NCBI GenBank assembly: GCA_016191225.1
Contig: JACPPC010000014.1
Location: 1-64,000 of the forward strand
Direction: 5' to 3'
Source of the DNA: Gemmatimonadota bacterium
Lineage (GTDB): Bacteria; Gemmatimonadota; Gemmatimonadetes; Gemmatimonadales; Gemmatimonadaceae
DNA: 64,000 nt
This document shows positions 51,593 to 59,655 of the stretch, one piece after another. Position numbers and translations under genes: made by a program. Every line of letters begins with the position of its first letter. Positions within the stretch are counted from its first letter, which is position 1. The notes below the pieces were generated by a model, which was not told the DNA's origin, made no database searches, and worked only from the letters and a program-made list of their open reading frames with translations.

Positions 51593-52276
51593 TCAGTTCC
51601 GGGGTGCCGTGCCGGCGGCGCAGGTGTTCTCGCCGCGGGCGATGCGCTCGAGCATCGGGATCCACTCGGCGAGCGCAGCGCGTCCCTTGTCGCTCTCGTA
51701 CCAGGCGCGCCGGTCGGCGAAGCGCTCGTCGGCGGGGAGCGAGTCCTTCGGCGTCCTCAGCCAGCGGATCAGGCGCTGCGGCCGTTCCACCCAGCAGCCG
51801 ACCACGCGGTCGCGCGCGTCGAGCACGACCACGGTGGGAGTGACCGCGTTGCCGTCGACATTGCGGTACGACTCCATCACCGAGCGGCCGCGCGCCGAGT
51901 TGACGATGCGAAGGTCGATCGTGCCGGCGAGCGCCGCGAGCCGCGCGAGGTAGGGGATCGAGTTCATCGAGTCGCTGCAGCTCTCGTCGGCGACGGCCAG
52001 GATGCGCACCATGGCCGGCAGGGCCTTCGGTCGCGCGACGAGCGAGTCCGGGATCGACGCCCAGCCATCGCGCGTCTCCCACTCCCGCCTGCGCGAGCTG
52101 AACTTCGCGGCATAGACGGCGTACGTCTCGCCGGCGCGCCAGAGCGCGGCGGGGTCGGTGGAGTCGGCGGCCACGGGCGCGTGGCTCGCGCCGCGTGGCA
52201 GGGTGGGAACGACCGCGTGCGTTCCGGGCCGCGCCGCACACGCGAGGGCGAGGGCCGCGAGCAGGCTGCCGGTCAT
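51593..52276 (-). CDS. Thioredoxin-like exported protein without a CxxC motif
   Basis: 227 residues. ATG 52276 overlaps the DinB stop (ATGA). A signal-like start (GSLLAALALACAA, possibly a lipobox) is followed by a thioredoxin-fold core: MVRILAVADESCSDSMNSIP, LRIVNSARGRSVMESYRNVD, AVTPTVVVLDARDRVVGCWV. The TPT and VVVLD parts match the cis-Pro region of thioredoxins, but the active-site place reads SCSDS, so ordinary disulfide exchange is not expected. A C-terminal helical part ends GENTCAAG. Function unknown. Confidence 0.66.
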   Translation of the reverse strand: MTGSLLAALALACAARPGTHAVVPTLPRGASHAPVAADSTDPAALWRAGETYAVYAAKFSSRRREWETRDGWASIPDSLVARPKALPAMVRILAVADESCSDSMNSIPYLARLAALAGTIDLRIVNSARGRSVMESYRNVDGNAVTPTVVVLDARDRVVGCWVERPQRLIRWLRTPKDSLPADERFADRRAWYESDKGRAALAEWIPMLERIARGENTCAAGTAPRN

Positions 52277-52749
52277 CGGGGAGTCCTCGCGGCGGGAGCG
52301 CCGCGTCGCATGGCGATGTAATCGGTGGGCTGCGGCTCGGCGCCTCCGCTGCGCAGCAGCGAGGCCACCTGCCCGCGGTGATATGCGCCGTGCAGGAAGA
52401 CGTGCAGCAGGATGTCGGACCGCAGCGACGAGAACTCGTCGCCGTTGGTGTTGCGATACGTGACCGGCTCGTCGAACCGCGCGTCGGCCACGTCGCGGAT
52501 CAGGCGCTCGAAGCCACTCGCGGTCTCGGCCGCGAGGGTGCCGCACTGCTCGAGGGTGAGCCCGGGCCAGACCGCCACGGAGACTCCGCGCCCCTCGAGT
52601 CGCGCCAGCCAGATGGCCTCGGCGCCGAGGATGTGGCTGTAGATCTCGAGCGCCAGTGGCGGCACGGGCCGCGCCGCGCGCAGCGCCTCGAGGGCCTTGG
52701 CGTCGGCCCAGCGCATGTGCGCCGAGAGGCGTTCGAGGGCGGGGCGCAT
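52273..52749 (-). CDS. DinB-family four-helix protein
   Basis: 158 residues. DinB/YfiT-like putative metalloenzyme fold: MRPALERLSAHMRWADAKAL at the start, YSHILGAEAIWLARLEGRG with the first His, and LLHVFLHGAYHRGQVASLLR with the paired His that bind the metal. Possible thiol-transferase or stress role; not known. First gene of a five-gene minus-strand run to the TIM-barrel isomerases. Confidence 0.9.
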   Translation of the reverse strand: MRPALERLSAHMRWADAKALEALRAARPVPPLALEIYSHILGAEAIWLARLEGRGVSVAVWPGLTLEQCGTLAAETASGFERLIRDVADARFDEPVTYRNTNGDEFSSLRSDILLHVFLHGAYHRGQVASLLRSGGAEPQPTDYIAMRRGAPAARTPR

Positions 52750-52813
52750 GGAGTCGAAGGTATCGCGTGCGCGCGACGACGGCGAGCGGCGAGGGAGTGA
52801 AGAAGCGGCACGG

Positions 52814-52848
52814 GCGGGTCCTTCGCTTCGCCCGGGACGACGGGTCCG
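52814..52848. repeat. HPERSEGS-type palindromic repeat, degenerate
   Basis: GCGGGTCCTTCGCTTCGCCC followed by GGGACGACGGG, upstream of the DinB gene and downstream of the cyclase-family gene. Confidence 0.55.
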
Positions 52849-52903
52849 CCTCGGTGCCGGTGTGGTCCGCTCCCCCCTCCCGTTCCTCCGGTCCCCTCAT
52901 CCC

Positions 52904-53569
52904 TCACGCGATCGCGAACGCCCGCACCGGGAACGTCCCCATCCCCCTGACCTTGACCGGAACCGCGAAGAACCTCGCCCCCTGGTCCGGCACAGCGGCC
53001 AGCCCCGTCAGGTGCTCGCAGATCGGGATGTCCCTCGCCAGCAGCACCGAGTGCACCGGTCGCGTGCCGTCGTTCATGGAGTCGATGTTGTGCGAGTCGA
53101 TCCCCACCAGGGCCACGCCGGCGTTCGCGAGCCACTCGGCCAGCTCGCCGGTCAGGTGCGGATGCCCGTCGAGGTACCGCTCCGACCGCCAGTGGCGGTC
53201 CCAGCCGGTGTGCACGAGCACCGCCTTGCCGCGCAGCGAGGCCGGGTCGGCGTCGATGCGCGAAATCTCGCGGCCCCGCTGCCCGCCGGCGCGGACCACC
53301 ACCGTGTCGAGGTTCGCGAGCGACGCCAGCGGGAGTTCGGCGAGGTCGATGCCGTGCTCGTAGCGGTGGAACGGCGCATCGACGTACGTCCCCGTGTTGG
53401 CGACCATGTCGATGCGCCCGATCTGGAACTCGGTGCCGGCGGCGTACCGCGCGCGCGACGCCTCGCGGCCGAGAAAGTCGCAGATCACGGGGCCGGGGAG
53501 CCCCTTGAATGTCACCATGCCGTGCTCGACGGCGTGGCTCACGTCGACCAGGCGGGGAGTGGTTGGCAT
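52904..53569 (-). CDS. Cyclase/kynurenine-formamidase-like protein with altered metal motif
   Basis: 221 residues. The fold is that of the cyclase family: RLVDVSHAVEHGMVTFKGLP at the start, LVHTGWDRHWRSERYLDGHP in the middle and ICEHLTGLAAVPDQGARFFA near the end. In kynurenine formamidase the metal motif is HTGTHVDAPxH; here it reads NTGTYVDAPFHRY, so two His ligands are Asn and Tyr. The Asp and last His remain. It may belong to a separate subfamily with another activity or no metal. No tryptophan-degradation genes are nearby. Confidence 0.84.
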   Translation of the reverse strand: MPTTPRLVDVSHAVEHGMVTFKGLPGPVICDFLGREASRARYAAGTEFQIGRIDMVANTGTYVDAPFHRYEHGIDLAELPLASLANLDTVVVRAGGQRGREISRIDADPASLRGKAVLVHTGWDRHWRSERYLDGHPHLTGELAEWLANAGVALVGIDSHNIDSMNDGTRPVHSVLLARDIPICEHLTGLAAVPDQGARFFAVPVKVRGMGTFPVRAFAIA

Positions 53570-53771
53570 CCGCCCAAGATGGCGAAGGCGCCGCGCTGGC
53601 GTCAGGCGAGGCCAAAGGCCGGGTGGTGGGCGTTCATGAGCGCGCGGATCACCCGCTCGTGCAGGCACGCGCCACGGTCGGCTATCGCACGACGTCGAGA
53701 CGTGCGAGAATGCCTGCGGCACCAGCGCGCACCGCCCGGCGCAAGCCATTCCCCGCCCCGCCACGAACGCC

Positions 53772-54893
53772 ATGCCCCGACCGCCGGCCCGCCGCTTCGC
53801 CCTCGCCCTGATTGCGTACGCGGCGATCCCCGCGCCCGCCCCGATGCACGCGCAAGCGGCCACGCCCGCCACAGCCACGAGAACGGCCGCCGACTCGGTG
53901 GCTACCGTCGCGCCGCTCTGGGTCTCCGAGCGGCACGCCGGCGACGACCTCGACTCGCCGGCGGCCTGGCGTGCGCCGAGTGGGCAGGTGTGGGTGATCA
54001 CCACGGCCAAGGTTGCCAACGCGCTGTACGTGATCGACGGGGTCTCGGGCCGCTCGATCCGCAAGGCCGGCGCCACCGGGCGCAAGCCGGGCCAGCTGAG
54101 CCGCCCCAACGGTGCGGCGGTGTGGGGGGACATCCTGCTCGTGGTCGAGCGCGACAACCAGCGCGTGCAGGCCTTTCAGCTCCCGGCGTTCAAGTTCATG
54201 GGGTTCATCGGCGACGATGCGCTGGTGAAGCCGTACGGGCTGGCGCTCGTCGCGCGCAGCGCGACCACGGCCGAGATGTACGTCACCGAGAACGCCGACC
54301 TGGGCCCGTACCCGGAGGAGCACGCCGGGGTGCTCGCGCGGCGGGTCAAGAAGTTCACGCTCACGCGCACGCCGGGGGCGGTGAAGGGGCAGCTGGTCCT
54401 CGCCTTCGGCGACACGGCCGGGGGTGGCAAGCTCGCCAAGGTCGAGTCGATCGCGGCCGACTCGGCGGCGGGCCGGCTCGTCATCGCCGACGAGGCCGTG
54501 GGCGACCTGAACGTCTACACCCTCGACGGCAAGTACGAGTCCGACTTCGGCAGGAAGCGCTTTCGCGGCGAGCCGGAGGGAATCGTGCTCTACGGGTGCG
54601 GCGCCACGGCGGGGTACTGGGTCGCCACCGACCAGCATGCGCGACGGAACCGCTTTCACCTGTTCGAGCGGGAGAGCCGCAAGTACCTCGCCACCTTCAC
54701 CGTTGCCGGGGTCAGCATGACCGACGGCGTGGCGCTCCTGCCGGGTGCGGTGGGGAAGATGCAGGGGGCGTTCTACGTGCTGAACAACGACACCAACGTG
54801 GCGGCGGTGTCGTTCGGGGCGGTGCTCGCGGCGCTCAAGCTGCCGGATCCATGCCCGGCACCCGCGGCTGCGCCGCCTCCCAAGAAGCGCTGA
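53772..54893 (+). CDS. Exported phytase-like beta-propeller protein
   Basis: 373 residues with signal peptide (FALALIAYAAIPAPAPMHAQ). Segments match the beta-propeller phytase fold: VNTxxAPSGQVWVITTAKVA (partial), LLVVERDNQRVQAFQL, KVESIAADSAAGRLVIADEA, EPEGIVLYGCGATAGYWVAT followed by DQHARRNRFHLFERESRKYL, and VSMTDGVALLPG. These enzymes remove phosphate from phytate with calcium. Whether the calcium and phosphate sites are complete was not established. Single gene, divergent from the cyclase gene, with paired hairpins after its stop. Confidence 0.75.
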   Translation: MPRPPARRFALALIAYAAIPAPAPMHAQAATPATATRTAADSVATVAPLWVSERHAGDDLDSPAAWRAPSGQVWVITTAKVANALYVIDGVSGRSIRKAGATGRKPGQLSRPNGAAVWGDILLVVERDNQRVQAFQLPAFKFMGFIGDDALVKPYGLALVARSATTAEMYVTENADLGPYPEEHAGVLARRVKKFTLTRTPGAVKGQLVLAFGDTAGGGKLAKVESIAADSAAGRLVIADEAVGDLNVYTLDGKYESDFGRKRFRGEPEGIVLYGCGATAGYWVATDQHARRNRFHLFERESRKYLATFTVAGVSMTDGVALLPGAVGKMQGAFYVLNNDTNVAAVSFGAVLAALKLPDPCPAPAAAPPPKKR

Positions 54894-54951
54894 CGGCCGG
54901 AAAGCGCCGCCGGCCGGGACGCACACACGACCGCGAGGCGCTGCCAGCGCC
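54894..54951. terminator. Two hairpins between convergent genes
   Basis: Stem 1: CGGCCGG at 54894-54900 pairs with 54910-54916 (9-base loop). Stem 2: GGCGCT at 54937-54942 pairs with 54946-54951 (3-base loop). They fill the gap between the phytase-like and phosphatase genes. Confidence 0.5.
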
Positions 54952-54957
54952 CCGTCG

Positions 54958-55842
54958 TCAGCCCCGCGGCGCCGGCCGGTGCATCTGCCCGACGATCACG
55001 GTCACGTTGTCCGTCGCGCCGCGCCGCAGCACGAGGTCGATCAGGTCGCGGCAGATCAGCTTGGACGACTGCGGCCGGCCGAGGATCTCGCCGATCTCCT
55101 CGTCGCTCACATGCTTGGTGAGGCCATCGCTGCAGAGGAGCATGCGGTCCTCCCAGCGCACGTCGGCGCTGGTCATGACCGGCTCCGCGAGCGGCGCCCC
55201 GACCGCGCTCCAGAGCACGTTCCTGAGGCGCGACTGCTCGGCCTCGGCGGGGGAGAGCTTCCCCTCGTCGAGGAGCATCTGGGCCATCGTCTGGTCCTTG
55301 GTGAGGCGCTTGAGGACACCCTCGCGCAGGCGGTAGCAGCGGCTGTCGCCGACGTGCACGAGGTGCGCGCGGGGCCACATCACGGTGACCATGGTGAGCG
55401 TCGTCGCCATGCCGCGGCGCGACTCGTCCTTCTCGGCCTCCTCGCGCACCACGGCGTGGGTGAGCTCGACGGCGCGGAGCATGCGCTCGATGAACCGGGG
55501 CTCGGCGGCGGGCTCGTTGTGCGAGTAGTGGTCCATCGCGTCGCAGACATAGCCGGCCGCGGCCCGCAGCGCCGACTGGCTGGCGTCGGCACCGCCACTG
55601 CCCCCGCCCACGCCGTCGGCGACGAGGAAGAGCATCCCGCGCCGCCCGCTGGTGAAGAGGGCCGGCTCGACGTCGAAGAGGCTCGAGTCGTGCACCACGA
55701 GGGTATGGTGCAGGCTGGCGATGAGGAAGGCGTCCTGGTTGTCCTCGCGCACCTTGCCCGCGTGGGTCATCCCGTGCACGTCGGTTTCCCGCGCGCCGGG
55801 ACCCGCTTCGTCGATCGAGGTCAGGGACACTTGCTCGGCCAC
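54958..55842 (-). CDS. PP2C-type protein serine/threonine phosphatase
   Basis: 294 residues from GTG 55842, with GGAGG seven bases before it on the minus strand. All PPM metal motifs are present: KVREDNQDAFLIASLHHTLV, FLVADGVGGGSGGADASQSA, RRGMATTLTMVTV, HLVHVGDSRCYRLREGV, LLCSDGLTKHVSDEEIGEIL and GATDNVTVIVG. Dephosphorylates targets of Hanks-type kinases in the cytoplasm; no kinase gene is in the window. Convergent to the phytase-like gene. Confidence 0.94.
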   Translation of the reverse strand: MAEQVSLTSIDEAGPGARETDVHGMTHAGKVREDNQDAFLIASLHHTLVVHDSSLFDVEPALFTSGRRGMLFLVADGVGGGSGGADASQSALRAAAGYVCDAMDHYSHNEPAAEPRFIERMLRAVELTHAVVREEAEKDESRRGMATTLTMVTVMWPRAHLVHVGDSRCYRLREGVLKRLTKDQTMAQMLLDEGKLSPAEAEQSRLRNVLWSAVGAPLAEPVMTSADVRWEDRMLLCSDGLTKHVSDEEIGEILGRPQSSKLICRDLIDLVLRRGATDNVTVIVGQMHRPAPRG

Positions 55843-56516
55843 GCGGGAGCCTCCGCCAACGGTCTGCCCCGCCGAACATACCGCCAAACGGGGCGGGGCG
55901 GGCAAGGGGGCGCGGCGCGACGTCGGCGTGGCACCCACGGACGCGGCTGGCCGGCCGGGCTCTCCCGGTGCTATCGTGCCTCCCTCCATATGAACGCCTC
56001 CGCGGCCCCCGTCGCCCCGCCAACAGGCGCTGCCGCCCCGCCGGGGGCACGCCCGGGGAGCTCGTCGCCCCGGTATGGCTTCGCCGCGCGCGAAAATGAA
56101 GATCATCGTCGTGGCGACGACGGTGATCACCCCGGTGTACGGCACGCGCTCCGTCCAGACCGGCTGCCGGTCGATCCTCGTGTTCGGCGTCGCGCTCCTC
56201 GTGGTGGGGCCGCGACTCCGCCGTGCGGGGGGCTGCTCGGTGCGGTGCTCGGGATCTCGAGCCTCGGCGGGCCGCCGATCGTCGGGGTCCCGACCGACGA
56301 CCGGCTGCCGGCGCCGGTGCTTCCTCGTCAACCGGCCGCTGGGGCTGGTCGCGCTGTCGCCGGTCCGGAACCACCGGCCAGGCGTCCATCGCCGAGTGAC
56401 TGGCGGGCGTGTGCATGCGGAGGGTGGCGCGAGCGCGATCGTGCGACTGGCGGGGTCGGCCGATGGGCGCGAGGCGATCAGGCGCGGCCCGCACCCCGCG
56501 ATGGCGGCGGCGCAGG
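55843..56516. other. Long non-coding stretch with a possible permease remnant
   Basis: About 670 bases between the divergent phosphatase and dctA genes. Fragments such as ILVFGVALLVVGPRLRR (about 56190) and, in another frame shortly after, LLGAVLGISSLGGPPIVG (about 56230) resemble a TSUP-type permease broken by frame changes. No intact gene is seen. It also contains the 5' regions of both neighbours. Confidence 0.35.
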
Positions 56517-57791
56517 GTGAGCATCGTGAGGCGACTCGCCGGGAACATGACGGCGCGCGTGCTCGTGGCCGTGCTGCTCGGCGTGATCGCGGGCGTGGTG
56601 TGGCCCGAGCAGGCGAAGGCCATGAAGCCCCTCGGCGACACCTTCGTGAACCTTGTGCGAATGGTGATCTCGCCGGTGATCTTCCTGACGATCGTGGTCG
56701 GGATCGCCCACATGCGCGACCTCAAGGCGGTCGGACGGGTGGGGGGGAAGGCGTTCCTCTACTTCGAGCTGGTGACGACGGTGGCGCTGGCGATCGGGCT
56801 CGTGGTGGTGAACGTGTCGAAGCCAGGCGCGGGGCTCGACCGCGGGGCGCTGGCCGGCGGCGACGTATCGCAGTACGCGAGCGCCGGGGCGAAGATGTCG
56901 ATGCTCGACTTCCTGCTGCACGTCGTCCCCACGAGCCCGGTGGACGCCTTTGCCCGCGGCGACATCCTGCAGGTGGTCTTCTTCGCCGTGCTGTTCGGGG
57001 TGGCGGCGGCGGCCCTCGGGGCGACCGTGCAGCCGATGGTGGCGATGTTCGACCAGGTGCTGCACGTCTTCTTCAGGCTGGTGGGCTTCATCATGGTCGT
57101 GGCCCCCCTCGGCGCCTTCGGTGCGATGGCGTTCACGATCGGCAACTTCGGCCTCGCCTCGCTGCTGCCGCTCGGGCGGCTGATGCTCGACGTCTACCTG
57201 ACGATGGCGGTGTTCATCTTCGGGGTGCTCAACCTGGTCGCGCGCTGGAGCGGCTTCAGCCTGTGGAAGCTGCTGGTGTACGTGCGCGACGAGATCCTGC
57301 TCGTGCTCGGCACGTCGAGCAGCGAGGCGGCGCTGCCGCGGATGATGGAGAAGCTGGAGCGGTTCGGCTGCTCGCGGAGCGTGGTCGGGCTGGTGGTGCC
57401 GGCGGGGTACTCGTTCAACCTCGACGGCACGAGCATCTACCTGAGCATGGCGGTGATCTTCCTCGCCCAGGCGTTCGGGGTGGACCTCGACATCGGGCGG
57501 CAGGTCTTCGTGCTCGGGGTGCTGATGATCACGAGCAAGGGAGCGGCGGGGGTGACCGGGTCGGGGTTCATCGTGCTGGCGAGCACGCTGGCGAGCCTCA
57601 AGGTCGTGCCGGTGGAGGGGCTGGCGCTGCTGCTGGGCGTGGACCGGTTCATGAGCGAGGCGCGGGCGATCACCAACCTGATCGGGAATGGCGTGGCGAC
57701 GGTGGTGATCGCCAGGAGCGAGCGGGCGTTCGACGAGGGGATGATGCGGGAGGCGATCGGGGAGCGGGTGGCGGAGGGGGCGGGGGAGTAG
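56517..57791 (+). CDS. dctA: C4-dicarboxylate:cation symporter
   Basis: 424 residues; GTG 56517 is used, with GTG 56526 and ATG 56547 as alternatives. Dicarboxylate/amino acid:cation symporter fold: LVRMVISPVIFLTIVVGIAH, the serine-rich loop LGTSSSEAALPRMMEKLERF, PAGYSFNLDGTSIYLSMAVI, and DRFMSEARAITNLIGNGVAT followed by VVIAR. The last motif, with its Arg and Asn, is that of DctA rather than GltP. Imports succinate, fumarate and malate. Confidence 0.92.
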   Translation: MSIVRRLAGNMTARVLVAVLLGVIAGVVWPEQAKAMKPLGDTFVNLVRMVISPVIFLTIVVGIAHMRDLKAVGRVGGKAFLYFELVTTVALAIGLVVVNVSKPGAGLDRGALAGGDVSQYASAGAKMSMLDFLLHVVPTSPVDAFARGDILQVVFFAVLFGVAAAALGATVQPMVAMFDQVLHVFFRLVGFIMVVAPLGAFGAMAFTIGNFGLASLLPLGRLMLDVYLTMAVFIFGVLNLVARWSGFSLWKLLVYVRDEILLVLGTSSSEAALPRMMEKLERFGCSRSVVGLVVPAGYSFNLDGTSIYLSMAVIFLAQAFGVDLDIGRQVFVLGVLMITSKGAAGVTGSGFIVLASTLASLKVVPVEGLALLLGVDRFMSEARAITNLIGNGVATVVIARSERAFDEGMMREAIGERVAEGAGE

Positions 57792-57989
57792 CCATGAAGA
57801 GCAGCACTGCCCTGGGATCAGCTCATGACGTACCAGACTTCGTACGACGCGACGATCGCGGCTGGCTGGCTGCGCTCGATGATGCCCAGGGACGCGGTGT
57901 TCCAGGCAGGTCTGACCGCGGTGGCCGCGTTGGCTGACAGCGCCACCCGTTGATCGATGGCCCACGCGTGCCTGCCGTCCGCGGCAGGG

Positions 57990-58018
57990 TTGCCACGCAA
58001 GGCAGATATGCGTATAAT
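57990..58018 (+). promoter_or_regulatory. Sigma-70-type promoter of the toxin-antitoxin operon
   Basis: TTGCCA at 57990-57995, a 17-base spacer and a perfect TATAAT at 58013-58018, unusually close to consensus for this GC-rich window. The antitoxin ATG lies 33 bases downstream. Confidence 0.75.
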
Positions 58019-58038
58019 TCAGCTGCGATTATGCGCAT
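58008..58038. promoter_or_regulatory. Inverted repeat overlapping the -10 element (putative operator)
   Basis: ATGCGTATAAT at 58008-58018 and ATTATGCGCAT at 58028-58038 form an 11-base inverted repeat with one mismatch and a 9-base spacer containing CAGCTG. It overlaps the -10 box and the likely transcription start, the usual place for autorepression by an antitoxin. Confidence 0.65.
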
Positions 58039-58050
58039 CCCGGAGCTTCG

Positions 58051-58362
58051 ATGTCCGCGCCTTCCAAGGGACGCCGGGCGACCAAGGGCACACGCGCTCC
58101 CGGTCGCACCCGCCCCACCAACTTGTCGCTGGATGTCGAAGCGGCGCTGCGCGGTGAAGCCTACAGCCGCTTGCACGCGACGACGCTGTCGCGGCTCGTA
58201 AGTGATTTCCTGCTTGCCCTGCCGGTTGAGTCCCGGGAGCGGCCGCTGAGCCCTGCGGTGCGCCGACTCGTCTCCCTCGCTGGCAAGCGCAAGCCTACGG
58301 GCCCGCCGTTGGGCGAGGAAGACTATCGCGCGTACTTGTTGCGGAAGTACGGCGGACGCTGA
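58051..58362 (+). CDS. Antitoxin of a VapBC-like pair (DUF6364-like)
   Basis: 103 residues. A basic Thr/Arg-rich start is followed by TNLSLDVEAALRGEAYSRLH and LSRLVSDFLLALP, a short ribbon-helix-helix-like DNA-binding pattern as in DUF6364 antitoxins, then a linker and EEDYRAYLLRKYGGR that probably wraps the toxin. It precedes the PIN gene by three bases. Expected to neutralise the toxin and, with it, bind the palindrome over its own promoter. Confidence 0.78.
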   Translation: MSAPSKGRRATKGTRAPGRTRPTNLSLDVEAALRGEAYSRLHATTLSRLVSDFLLALPVESRERPLSPAVRRLVSLAGKRKPTGPPLGEEDYRAYLLRKYGGR

Positions 58363-58365
58363 GGC

Positions 58366-58887
58366 ATGCCCCGAAAGACGTCGGGCGGGAAGAAGGGCCA
58401 GGCCGCGCCGCGCCCGGGCGCCGTGCGGGAGGCGCCGGTACGCTCGCCGCTGCGCGTGCTGTTCGACACGAACGTGATCCTCGACGCGGTCCTTGACCGC
58501 CGCCCCTGGGCGACCGAAGCCAGGAAGTTGCTCGACGGCGCAGCCGGTGGAGCCGTGGAGGGCTTCGTCGCCGGCCATGCGATCACTGCGATTCACCACG
58601 TGGTGGAACGCGAGGTGAGCATGGTGGCTGCGGCCACTGCTGTCGCGGACATCCTCACGGTGCTCGAGGTAGTGGCGCTCGGGCATGCAGGCTTCGAGCG
58701 CGCGCTCTCGATGCGCCTCGCCGATTTCGAGGACTCGCTGCAGGTGTCGGCCGCGCTCGTCGCCGGCGCAGACTACATCGTCACGCGCAACGCCGCCGAC
58801 TTTCGGGGGACACCCGTGCCGACGCGACCTCCTGGGGCGCTGCTGGCGACGCTGGCAGCGAGCGGCTACTTGCCCGGTGAGCGGTAG
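58366..58887 (+). CDS. PIN-domain toxin (VapC-like ribonuclease)
   Basis: 173 residues; a basic N-terminal extension of about 28 residues precedes the PIN domain. Acidic residues for the metal site: LRVLFDTNVILDAVLDRRPW (first Asp), MRLADFEDSLQVSAALVAGA (Asp/Glu pair) and YIVTRNAADFRGTPVP (last Asp). VapC-type toxins cleave tRNA or rRNA. The first Glu after the FDTN strand is less clear than usual. Paired with the antitoxin immediately upstream. Confidence 0.88.
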   Translation: MPRKTSGGKKGQAAPRPGAVREAPVRSPLRVLFDTNVILDAVLDRRPWATEARKLLDGAAGGAVEGFVAGHAITAIHHVVEREVSMVAAATAVADILTVLEVVALGHAGFERALSMRLADFEDSLQVSAALVAGADYIVTRNAADFRGTPVPTRPPGALLATLAASGYLPGER

Positions 58888-58905
58888 GCGAGACGGTGGC
58901 GCGGC

Positions 58906-59622
58906 CTACTTCTTCCCCGCCAACCCCGCGAGCCGCGCCTCGAGCGCCGTCTTGTCCCCCGGCGCGGCCAGCCCCGCCCTGTACGCCGCCTCCGCCTCGG
59001 CCCACTTCTTCTCGTGGGCGTACAGGTCGCCGAGGTTCAGGGCGTACCGGATCGGCGCCACCTCCTTGAGCGGCTCGAGCGTGGCGAAGGCCTTCTCCAT
59101 GCTCCCGCCGACGAACCCTGGCGCGTCGCGGTAGAAGATCACCAGCCCCTCGCGGGCCTCGGCGTGCCTGGGGTCGATCTCGAGCGCCCTGATGAGGTGG
59201 TCACGGGCCTTCTTCGCCAGCCCGGGCGCCCGGAAGACATTCGCCTTGCGCGCGTCGCGGCCGTAGGCGCGGCCGAGCCAGTAGAGGAGCTGCGGGTTGC
59301 GCGTGTCGATCGCCGCCGCCTTCTCGAACCACCCCGCGGCCACGTCGTACGACGAGTCGTTGAAGGCGAGCCGGCCCATGTAGGTGAGCGCCTGCGCGTC
59401 CCTCGGGTTCGCCTTCACGGCGGCGCTGAACACGGCCCTTGCCTCGGCGAACTTCCGCTGATCGAACAGCTGCGGGCCGTCGGCGGCTGGCGGCGCGGCG
59501 GCTGGCGGCGGGGCGGCGGTAGCCTGCGCGCGCGCGGGCGAGACGGCCGGGAGCGCGAGCGCCCCGGCGAGGGCAACTCCGGTGGGGGCGAGCCGTGGCG
59601 CGGCACGAAGGGCGCGAATCAT
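58906..59622 (-). CDS. Exported TPR-repeat protein
   Basis: 238 residues with signal peptide (VALAGALALPAVSPARAQA) and an Ala/Pro linker. At least three TPR units: KFAEARAVFSAAVKANPRDA, YDVAAGWFEKAAAIDTRNPQ, ARDHLIRALEIDPRHAEARE, and a C-terminal KKWAEAEAAYRAGLA. A protein-binding periplasmic adaptor; partner unknown. Confidence 0.85.
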   Translation of the reverse strand: MIRALRAAPRLAPTGVALAGALALPAVSPARAQATAAPPPAAAPPAADGPQLFDQRKFAEARAVFSAAVKANPRDAQALTYMGRLAFNDSSYDVAAGWFEKAAAIDTRNPQLLYWLGRAYGRDARKANVFRAPGLAKKARDHLIRALEIDPRHAEAREGLVIFYRDAPGFVGGSMEKAFATLEPLKEVAPIRYALNLGDLYAHEKKWAEAEAAYRAGLAAPGDKTALEARLAGLAGKK

Positions 59623-59655
59623 GCGTCGATGGTTTGTTTAAGTATCAGCGTGCTA

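Noticed and set aside
56409..56516. Longer N-terminus for DctA from ATG 56409
   Set aside because: The added residues are Arg-rich and unlike the family; later starts at 56517-56547 fit the usual DctA N-terminus.
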